From the NCBI GenBank assembly GCA_903813345.2, contig CAIIXF020000005.1, forward strand, positions 12,153,375 through 12,217,374: a stretch of DNA of 64,000 bases, read 5' to 3'. The stretch comes from Owenia fusiformis. Lineage: Eukaryota; Annelida; Polychaeta; Sabellida; Oweniidae. Shown here piece after piece: positions 33,758 through 41,649 of the stretch (positions are counted from its first letter, which is position 1; the number at the start of each line of letters is the position of its first letter). The position numbers and the translations under genes were made by a program. The notes beneath the pieces are model-generated. The model made no database searches. It was given only the letters and a program-made list of their open reading frames with translations, and was not told the DNA's origin.

Positions 33758-36214
33758 TTATTTGTTTAGTTTGGGTTGAAAAATGTTAATAAAATGATTT
33801 TCCATGGCGATTCTTTGTTCGACATCGTCTTCATGAAATTTAAAAAAAGGCATTATTGTGAATTTTGGTTCATGTCCAGTAGCACAATTATCAATATGCT
33901 CGCTTACTGGCAACATACGGACAGTAGGGTCACGAATTTGTTGCTTATGGACCCGGACCCTGTTCCGAAGTTTGTCCCCCGTTTGTCCAATGTAAATCTC
34001 GTTACATCCAACACATTTCATGGCATATAATACGTTTCTTGATTCACAATTCATTGATACCTTGGCGTTGAATGTTTTGCCATTGTATTTAATATCATTA
34101 GAAATATGAACACAGCAGCCACATCTTGGTTTTTCACATTTGGTCACAGTTATATCCTCTTTATTAGATTTGAAAGCAGAAGAAGTTATGATTCTTTTCA
34201 AGTTTCTGCTTTGACGTTTACTCTTTAAAAATGGTTTTTTAGTGATCACGTCTCTCATTTTTGTATCATTGTTAAGAACAACTGCATTTTCTTTTAAAGT
34301 TGAAAACAAGTCTGGGTTTCTAGGGTTGAATGTTGAAATAAAAGGGATTTTTTTATCACCCTTTTTGTTGTCATTGTTGTTTCCGTATAGTAGATCATGT
34401 CTAGTATATTCTCTGGCTTTTTTTATTGCATCGTGTATCAGGCCTCTGGGGTAACCACGTGATATCAGTGTAATCTCCAATTCGGTTAATCTTTCAATTT
34501 GCACTTCTTCTTCACTTACAATACAGATGATACGGCGGGCTAAGTTATACGGTAAATTGATCTTAACATGGTGTGGGTGACATGAGTTAAAGTTCAAATA
34601 TTGTTGCGTATCAGTTTGTTTTCTAAAAATGTCTGTTGCGATTTCACCTCCAGGTTTTATTTTAACCATGATATCGAGGAACGGGAGTTGGTTTCTGTTA
34701 CTTTCACATGTATATTTTATATTGTCATCAATACTGTTTAGAACCATGTGAAAGGCTTTCAATCTTTCTTCAGAGAAAGGCCAAAGAATAAAGCAATCAT
34801 CCAGATATCGTCTCCAATTAATTTGAATGAATTTGGCAATATCTTCGGGAAATGTTATTTGCATCTCATCCATTAATTTCTCTTCCACAAACGCTAAAGT
34901 TAAATTACTATAGCACGGGGCCATTTTCGTTCCCATGGCTGTTCCTTTCAGTTGTCGGAACACTTCGTTATCGAATTGAAGAAAGTTGTTTTCGAGGATT
35001 AATTCTATAGCTTTCATAATGAAATCAGGAGAAATCCGTTTTATGATGTCATTATCGTATTTATCCAACCAATAAGATATTGCTTGTAAACCTAGTTCAT
35101 GCGGAATATTGCTGTATAATCCTACTACATCGAATGATACCAGCATTGTAGAAGAGTTAGTAGTAAGATTGGGTAATTTCTTTATGAAATCCATGTCGTC
35201 TTTAATGTAACTATTTCCCATCGCTTCTGGTACTAATGGTTGTAAAATTTTATCAATAAATTCGCTTAGTTTGCTAGTCTCACTAGCTGGACCGCCAACT
35301 ATCGGACGAAAAGTCAAATTGTATGGACATTCCATTTTTATATATTCGGATTGTTCACATTTACATCTGTCTCTTATAAGTTCACATTTGTGTATTTTCG
35401 GTAAACCGTAAAAGTTACTAGTTTTGCATTCAAATTGCGTAATGTAACACTTTTCGTTTTTTGTAAGGCCATTCCCGTGTTCCTTTATTAATGTATCTAG
35501 TTTTCTCATCACCTTCGTTTGCGAATATGATTTTGTAGATACCTCGTATTGTGTGTTATCGTGTAACATTTTGTTCATAGAATTACAATAATATTCAGTG
35601 TCCATGACCACGATAGCACTCCCTTTGTCTGCTTCTTTTATGATTATATTCTTATCCTCACTTATTTGTTTCAGTAGTTTCCACTGGGCCGAGGTTGTAT
35701 TGGAATATATTTGCTTATTTTCCTTAAGAGGATGTTTCATAATAATATCAATATAGGAGTCCAATGACTCATTGCGTTTTTTATTTGGGTTGAATTTTCC
35801 AGAAGATTTCACTATTGACTCGTCTTCAAAAGTAGATTCGTAAAAGTATTCATTAAGTCTCAATTGACGGCAAAATCGACTCACATCTTGGCGTATTTCA
35901 GTTAAATTAGAGCGTTGTGGAGTAGGTGTGAATTTTAATCCTTGTTTTAAAATGTTGATTTCACTTTCATTGAATTCTCGTTTGGAAAGATTTACTATTT
36001 TTACCGTTACATTCTGTTTACATTCTGTTTCCATGGTTCCAACCGGTGATGTTCGTTCGCACTGTGTTGCATCCTGTGATTCCAGAATCCTTTCAATTGG
36101 TGGTGTTCCTCCGGATTGTGGTGCATTCTCCGATTCCATGATTCCATGTGATGTTGTACGATTCTTGGATTTTGTACTCTCCTTTCCATTTCCAGTACTT
36201 GACGATGCCTCCAT
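33758..36214 (-). CDS. Penelope-like reverse transcriptase with C-terminal GIY-YIG endonuclease (ORF2)
   Basis: An 818-aa open frame. About residues 1-70 are low-complexity and overlap ORF1. RT: EADKGSAIVVMD near 194; YGLPKIHK near 269; FRPIVGGPASETSKLSEFID; motif A FDVVGLYSNIP (catalytic D362); motif B GTAMGTKMAP (424-433); motif C YLDD (470-473); then LPFLDI. A basic linker leads to a Cys cluster KCEKPRCGCC (about 692-701). The GIY-YIG nuclease has VLYAMKC (Y730), YIGQT (741-745), R752, H756 and the metal-binding glutamate in MENHF (E805). All residues expected for both activities are visible. In this family the nuclease nicks the target and the RT copies the RNA from the exposed 3' end in the nucleus. 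The frame stops just before the 3' pseudo-LTR. Starting at the ATG of 36214 is the longest choice; a start inside ORF1 by frameshift, or a later ATG (position 26), are alternatives. Confidence 0.93.
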   Translation of the reverse strand: MEASSSTGNGKESTKSKNRTTSHGIMESENAPQSGGTPPIERILESQDATQCERTSPVGTMETECKQNVTVKIVNLSKREFNESEINILKQGLKFTPTPQRSNLTEIRQDVSRFCRQLRLNEYFYESTFEDESIVKSSGKFNPNKKRNESLDSYIDIIMKHPLKENKQIYSNTTSAQWKLLKQISEDKNIIIKEADKGSAIVVMDTEYYCNSMNKMLHDNTQYEVSTKSYSQTKVMRKLDTLIKEHGNGLTKNEKCYITQFECKTSNFYGLPKIHKCELIRDRCKCEQSEYIKMECPYNLTFRPIVGGPASETSKLSEFIDKILQPLVPEAMGNSYIKDDMDFIKKLPNLTTNSSTMLVSFDVVGLYSNIPHELGLQAISYWLDKYDNDIIKRISPDFIMKAIELILENNFLQFDNEVFRQLKGTAMGTKMAPCYSNLTLAFVEEKLMDEMQITFPEDIAKFIQINWRRYLDDCFILWPFSEERLKAFHMVLNSIDDNIKYTCESNRNQLPFLDIMVKIKPGGEIATDIFRKQTDTQQYLNFNSCHPHHVKINLPYNLARRIICIVSEEEVQIERLTELEITLISRGYPRGLIHDAIKKAREYTRHDLLYGNNNDNKKGDKKIPFISTFNPRNPDLFSTLKENAVVLNNDTKMRDVITKKPFLKSKRQSRNLKRIITSSAFKSNKEDITVTKCEKPRCGCCVHISNDIKYNGKTFNAKVSMNCESRNVLYAMKCVGCNEIYIGQTGDKLRNRVRVHKQQIRDPTVRMLPVSEHIDNCATGHEPKFTIMPFFKFHEDDVEQRIAMENHFINIFQPKLNK

Positions 36215-37389
36215 GGAGGAATGTCCTGGCGCATCTCACTTTGTTTATATCTTCTTTGATCGTGCAGTTGTCCTTGTCTTACTCGCTCCTTTTGTTGATT
36301 TTGTTTTGGTAAATGTTGGCTTTCGTTTCTTTTAAAAGTATTTAGGCCTACTTTAACGAATGGTGAATTATCGCGTTGCGTATCATAGAATGTGTCTTCA
36401 TATTTTTGTAACCATATTTTGGTTTTGGCAAATCGTTGTTTTGATTTCTCTTCTTCTTCCTTGCATTTCTCGTGCCACATTTCCCTGAGTTGTTTCCGAA
36501 AGCAAGGTATCGTTGTAATAGTATCAATTTCTTGCATCATTTTATTGTCAATGGATTGTATATGCTCTTGTTGAGATTCCCCTCGTAGCAATAGCAGTTC
36601 AATTTCTGTAAGCATTTTATGAGTGACCAATTCCGTACGTTTCTCTAACTGATTTCTTGGCTCACCTTTAATAAGAGCGCATTGAAATTTCTTCGGAATG
36701 ATAGGTTTATCCAATGCAATCCATCGTTTATAGAATTCATGCTGTCCCATATTCCTCTTCATATTCCAAAATAGTTTTCTCCTTTCATGCGTATGCTTTA
36801 TCCAAGAAGCGTTAATACTTTCTCTGAGATTGTCGCAAGTTTGAACATTCTTTTGGGCTATATGTGTACTCTCTGAAGTGTCAGGTGTAAATTCAGCATT
36901 TTCAATTGTAGGGTGAAGACTTATGTCAGATTGGTTGCAGTCCAATGTAGTCATACTGACTATTTCACATCTAGGCGATATTTTATCCGATAATTCAACA
37001 ATTTTTTCTTGAAGCACACAGACATGTTCTATAAGGCTTTGTATGTCCCTGTTCATATTTATAATAAGATCATTGTTAAACCCACCGTTATGATCGTCTG
37101 AAGATACGGGCTCTTGTGTCGATTCATCTAATGCAATGTCCAGTATTTTCTGGAAGGAATCGTTTACACTATCAGCGGCCTCGATTGTCTTTCCAATGTT
37201 CAATGTACATGTAGGTTCAGGTTGGGCCGGTGGAATAGATTGTGTTGAAATATTATGACTCGCATAATATGCTTCATCCTGTGTATGCGTAGACGGCGAT
37301 ATCAACGGTGATGCCAATGGCGATTGTAATGGCCGTATTGGAGCATTCCGTTTATTGTTTTTTGTTTTACCTCCTCTTGTTCTCGTCAT
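36007..37389 (-). CDS. Penelope-like element ORF1, unknown function
   Basis: A 460-aa open frame upstream of and overlapping the RT gene by 208 nt; the RT frame is -1 relative to it. It opens with a basic stretch (MTRTRGGKTKNNKR), then a Ser/Pro/Thr-rich region, a likely coiled coil at about 110-138 (DIQSLIEHVCVLQEKIVEL), a mixed-charge helical region at about 185-330 (WIKHTHERRKLFWNMKRNM; EMWHEKCKEEEEK) and a strongly basic Gln/His-rich tail. That resembles nucleic-acid-binding, self-associating ORF1 proteins of other retroelements, but I recognise no domain. The tail ends in repeated NHRMQH/NRRMHH motifs, encoded by ~54-bp tandem units that also encode the N terminus of ORF2. No obvious slippery heptamer lies in the overlap. 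Confidence 0.75.
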   Translation of the reverse strand: MTRTRGGKTKNNKRNAPIRPLQSPLASPLISPSTHTQDEAYYASHNISTQSIPPAQPEPTCTLNIGKTIEAADSVNDSFQKILDIALDESTQEPVSSDDHNGGFNNDLIINMNRDIQSLIEHVCVLQEKIVELSDKISPRCEIVSMTTLDCNQSDISLHPTIENAEFTPDTSESTHIAQKNVQTCDNLRESINASWIKHTHERRKLFWNMKRNMGQHEFYKRWIALDKPIIPKKFQCALIKGEPRNQLEKRTELVTHKMLTEIELLLLRGESQQEHIQSIDNKMMQEIDTITTIPCFRKQLREMWHEKCKEEEEKSKQRFAKTKIWLQKYEDTFYDTQRDNSPFVKVGLNTFKRNESQHLPKQNQQKERVRQGQLHDQRRYKQSEMRQDIPPWRHRQVLEMERRVQNPRIVQHHMESWNRRMHHNPEEHHQLKGFWNHRMQHSANEHHRLEPWKQNVNRM

Positions 37390-37460
37390 ATTTTGTTTTT
37401 AGTTCCAAATACACTTGTATATAATTTGAAAATGTTTGTTAACTTAGTGTATGTTGAATA

Positions 37461-37827
37461 TAAGTAAAAATAAGAAGAACTAATAAAATACTTTTGAAAA
37501 TCTAAACATGTTTCTTTATTCCTCAGTAGATTTTTCAAAAATGAGAACAAGAGGTATACAGGTAAGTATGACGTAATATTAATATAATTAATTAAACGTC
37601 ATGGAAACCAATAAACAATTTATTTGTTTAGTTTTGGTTTAAGATATATACAGGTAAGTATGACGTAATATAAATATAATCCGCTTATATAGTAACCAAT
37701 AAACAATTTATTTGTTTATTTTTGGTTTAAAAATATACAGGTAAAAAGGTATATGACGTAATATTAATACAATTAATTATTGTCAGTAGTATTTATCCAT
37801 CACGTACAATTTAACCGTTACATGTAT
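37461..37827 (-). repeat. Pseudo-LTR, 5' copy (uninterrupted)
   Basis: A direct repeat of 32869-33741. It shows the empty site for the MITE and presumably holds the element's promoter. TATGACGTAATATT and AACGTCATGG form a potential hairpin closed by ATGACGT/ACGTCAT. On the opposite strand ACAGGTAAGTATG, twice, is a near-perfect splice-donor sequence. I looked for a hammerhead ribozyme core (CTGATGA...GAAA) and did not find one. Confidence 0.9.
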
Positions 37828-38110
37828 ATATATATATAACACATACATGTAGGTCATTGTACAGTGTTTGTTAGGGGCCATAAAAAGATGGATTGCAGTT
37901 TAGAAACTAAACTTATTAAGTTTGATATTGAAAAGTTTCTCCAGTAAACCCGAAGACAGATTTGTGTCTTCGGACTAATAATCTCATTTACTTGAAGACA
38001 GATAATTGGCTTCAACATTTTTTTACTACCTGTTCCCAAGACCGAAAAGTGTCTTAGACTTTAAATATCATTGCTCGAAGACGTATATTTCTCTTCGACC
38101 TTACCACATC
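37828..38110. other. Cluster of short hairpins
   Basis: CCGAAGACAGATTTGTGTCT (plus TCGG) at 37949 is a perfect 9-bp stem with a 6-base loop. TGAAGACAGATAATTGGCTT (plus CA), AAGACCGAAAAGTGTCTTAG and CGAAGACGTATATTTCTCTT (plus CG) follow at roughly 45-base steps. All share the motif (C)GAAGAC on the left and GTCTTC/TCTTCG on the right. Another stem (AAACTTATTAAGTTT) precedes them. No ORF. The regular spacing suggests a structured RNA or a small tandem repeat under pairing constraint. Confidence 0.55.
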
Positions 38111-38483
38111 TTCATATCTATATTTATCTTTGTACACCTACAATATTGAAACTATTATCCTGTCTTTTGTAAGTCATCATATCCATGCACATGTTTTGAG
38201 ATGTAAAATAAAAGAAATAAAGCATTGTTATTTTAACATATACTTTAATTCTGCATTGTGTATTTCATTGATCCCTTCCACAAAAAATTACTTCTCCAAA
38301 AAGCCCGCTTCCCCGTTAGATGAAAGGAGTTTTTTTTATACAATGCCGAATATATCATCTCCTAAAAGATCTACTAAATGTTATAAATTGGTGTAATGAT
38401 TAATGTACAAAATAGGTAAAAACTTGATTAAATTCTCCCAAAATAATAAATAAAAAAGAAGGTAAGCATTTTGGTAACCATAA
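38111..38483. other. No gene recognised
   Basis: An 88-codon ORF at 38130-38396 has no recognisable feature. AT-rich. Confidence 0.35.
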
Positions 38484-38565
38484 AGAAATAGAAATACAGT
38501 ATCGTGGCACCTTGAATAATTTCAATGCTTTCTCTTGTAAACAAATTGCAATATCTTAAAGTCAA
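38484..38565 (+). repeat. 82-bp block, inverse of 32551-32632
   Basis: The reverse-complement partner of the block left of the Penelope-like element. It directly precedes the RT remnant. Confidence 0.8.
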
Positions 38566-39201
38566 GTTTTACCACTTGAGATGCTGAAGGATGTAGTCAA
38601 AATACCAATGGGTACAGATTGTGCTCCTCTTTAAGCAGACCTTTTTCTATTCTCGTATGAGTATAAATTTTTACAAAGGATGATGAAAGAAAAGTAAATT
38701 TCATATTGCAAAGTTATTTAATAAGACAGATCGATAGACTTGTTAAGTTTAGACAACCCAAAATTTAAAGACTTTGTAGGTGAGATATATCCTACTGAGC
38801 TAGACTTGAAAAAGACTAATGAATCTGATATGAGTTCACCTTATCTTGATCTTCTTATTAACATTGAACGAGACAACAGTATATATTGTAAATTGTATGT
38901 CAAAAGAGATGACTTTAATTTTGACATTGTTAATTTTCCACATTTGGATAGCAATATTCCACTAAACCCAGCATATGGGGTTAATGTATTCCAGCTTATT
39001 AGATATAGCAGGGCGTGTTCAAAATATCTTGATTTCAAATCAAGACACCATATTTTAGTAATCAAGCTGTTGGGTCAAGGTTATAATACTTGTAAAAAAC
39101 TTAAGAAATCCTTTCTGGGCTTTGCTGAAAAGTACAAGTCATTAATTTCAAAATTTCAAGTTTTACCACTTGAGATGCTGAAGGATGTAGGAATGGTATA
39201 A
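38566..39201 (+). pseudogene. Reverse-transcriptase remnant of a second retroelement family
   Basis: From about 38585 one frame reads IPMGTDCAPL, then a stop, then ADLFLFSYEYKFLQ: motif B of an RT whose MGT-AP-NL pattern resembles Penelope-type RTs. Near 38731, SIDLLSLDNPKF looks like motif C (YIDD type) with a codon lost. From 38740 to 39201 the frame is open: IYPTELDLKK, YLDLLINIERD, KRDDFNFDIVNFPHLDSNIP, AYGVNVFQLIRYSRACSKY. This downstream block is a known accompaniment of such RTs in aquatic animals. A short piece of the C terminus (VLPLEMLKDV) is also present at about 38568, so the 5' side is rearranged. It is dead: motif C is damaged and two stops precede it. Confidence 0.7.
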
Positions 39202-39209
39202 TAAATTGG

Positions 39210-39590
39210 CAATGAACTGGATTTTATCTATCCCACATCATTTGAAACTGAATGCTCTATCTTTTATGAGTACTAGTATCTACAACTATTTTTGATGTTA
39301 TGAGTATTGGCTATCAATTATTCAATTTTTCTTCAACATGTATTGTAATTACTTCAGTATGAATGAAATGTCCCTTGGTGTTCTGGTCCTGGATTATGAT
39401 ATTGGTTCTCGATTGGAGGGGACGGGGATGTTAGACATTGTTTATTTTTCACGTTAGATCATGGTTTTGGGATATATAAGGTCTACTTTTCTGATGACAG
39501 ATTTACACTTACAGTTTGCTTTTCTTGTTGGGTTTCTTTCAAGTTTTTAGTCACCCTTCCCTTTGGCATTTGCACTTTATATTCTCATAA
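39210..39590 (+). repeat. Dispersed repeat family 1, copy C, attached to the RT remnant
   Basis: GATTTTATCTATCCCACATC to GGCATTTGCACTTTATATT directly follows the RT stop codon. Compared with copy B the first ~210 bp of the tail is missing. The adjacency is the main evidence that family 1 is the 3' tail of this retroelement. Confidence 0.8.
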
Positions 39591-40527
39591 CACACTGGCT
39601 GTTTAGAGTTTTAGTTAAGATTGTATTTGACAGGTAATATGTATACTTTTTGGAACACTGGTGACACTATAATAAAATATTTAAATAATAACAAGAAAAC
39701 TGATATTTGTGTTACATATGTTTATATACTGTATAAAACGAATCTAAAAAACATGTATAGTGGTCCATTTGCAGGAGACTGACATAATTAACAAACATAA
39801 GGTGAGAACATTTGTACTGACATTCCACAAATTACTTCAAAGCTGATCAGAACTAGGGTTTTGCAATGTAATGATGAGACATCACAACATATGCTATGAT
39901 ACTTGTTTGTTAACATTTGCCTGTGAATGATCAAGATTGTCAGGAAAAGTACGTCAAATCTGATAGAAAAGTAACAAAAACACCTTCAACAAATCAATTT
40001 TGAACCTGAACTTCAAATTGACACTAATTGTAAACTATAGCTTAATATGAATGCTTTCAAGGAAAAAACCATTATATTAGTTTGCAAAATTTATTTGATA
40101 AAGTATGGGCTATCATGTCTACCACATTTCAATGCACTGACTTCAGAGAAAGACAATATAAAGACAATATGTCAGACTGGTTAGAAAATATTGGGATACC
40201 TCTCATTGGGTCTTGAAGTAAAAAATCAATCAATGCTCTCATGATTATTTAACAAGCAATGCTAGAGCATTGCTTCTATCCTATTGCCTTCCAATAGCAG
40301 TTTTTCTCCCCTTATAATCTCATTTCTTAAGACGCTTTTCTCAAAAATCATATTCTTGAAGTTAGCATCTGTAGTTTAAGAGAGATAAGTATTTATCCAG
40401 CATTATCACAAAATAATTAATTTATACTTTTATTTCCTCACTTTTGTAAATGAAGCATCACTGAATTACTGAAAGGTTCAAACTGGCTTTTAGGGAATTT
40501 TAGAGATGCTGAATGATGTTGGAAATT
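39591..40527. other. No gene recognised
   Basis: AT-rich with no supported ORF. At the right edge GAGATGCTGAATGATGTTGG echoes the end of the RT ORF, so copy D may also start within RT coding sequence. Confidence 0.4.
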
Positions 40528-40950
40528 GCGATTGAACTTACAATGTTTTCACTTGGCACCTTTTACGGTGGATCCAGCTGCGGCATTAATGATTGAGAAT
40601 TAAGGATCGAAAGCAGCCAAACTTTTCTTCTGATAAACTTTTCTCCTGATGACCATTGTGAATAATTGTAGCGACGGCTTTGTGAATGGATGTTGACTCT
40701 TTGAATTGCCAGTAGACTTTGAGACTGGATTTCCTTTATCCCACATATTTTATGAGTAATAGTAACTACAACTATTTTTTAAGGTTATGAGTATTGGCTA
40801 TCAATGTTTTCTTCAGCATATATTATAATGACTTAAGTATGAATGAAATGTCCCTTGGGATCCTGGATTGTGATATTGGTTCTCGATTGGGGGAGGGGGA
40901 TGTTAGATATTATTTCTTTTCATGTTACATCATTGTTTTGTGATGTAAGA
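40528..40950 (+). repeat. Dispersed repeat family 1, copy D
   Basis: Carries TTTTCACTTGGCACCTTTTA, CTCCTGATGACCATTGTGAA and ATGAATGAAATGTCCCTTGG and stops before the final GGCACTTGTGC block. Diverged from B and C. Confidence 0.8.
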
Positions 40951-41649
40951 TGTTGTACAGATGATTGCAGATAGACAAGACAATCTAATTCCTGTGTTGC
41001 ATGCAACAACACATGGTAAATGACAACATTTCCCTTCACCAGCTGCTGTTTGATATTTGGAAATAAAATCTAGACCAAAAGATCAAGGCAATGCCTGTGT
41101 TATTGTATCAAAAAGGAAATCAAAAATAGAGATAAAAACTATATAAAAAATACACATAACTCTATCTTCAAATTTGCATTAATTATTTTCTTCAGTATGA
41201 TTGGCAGTAAATATAACATTTTGATTAAGCTGAAAATTATTTTGATTGAGCAGAAAATTATCAATGATAAAGATACTATTTACACACTATGTGATAATAT
41301 TTATTGAAGGGCTAATACAAATATATCTTCTATGCCACCATCAAGTTGTAGTTACTGAACCCATTAATAGGTGAATGTACAAAATCATGATAAATAACAT
41401 TTTAACAGTAAAATGTTAGTTAGACCTGATGAAAACACCTAACAAGACAAAAGCCATTACCTTCAGGTATATGCATCAAATCAACCAGACAGGTATACCC
41501 CATAAGCTTGTGAAATCAATAGCACTTTTAAAAGGCTACTTGACTGAGTGTTTGTAAATAAAAGTAATATACATTGTTATAGTAAAAAAAGATTTCCAGA
41601 GGTCTGTTCATTCACAATTGATGATCATGTGTTTTATCATTTGTAAATG
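40951..41649. other. No gene recognised
   Basis: AT-rich with no coding signal. Confidence 0.4.

Larger units (their letters stand above)
32869..37827 (-). mobile_element. Penelope-like retroelement with direct pseudo-LTRs, apparently intact
   Basis: The element reads on the minus strand: 5' pseudo-LTR (37827-37461), ORF1 (37389-36007), overlapping ORF2 with RT and GIY-YIG endonuclease (36214-33758), 3' pseudo-LTR (33741-32869, enlarged by a nested MITE). Direct, LTR-like end repeats and a single RT/GIY-YIG protein define Penelope-like elements. TA-repeat tracts adjoin both ends. The two end repeats differ at only a handful of bases once the MITE is discounted, and both ORFs are open, so insertion was recent and the copy may be able to move. 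No transposition can be proven from sequence. Confidence 0.9.

Noticed and set aside
35928-36335. 135-codon plus-strand ORF opposite the Penelope-like element
   Set aside because: It is antisense to the ORF1/ORF2 overlap and has no independent support.
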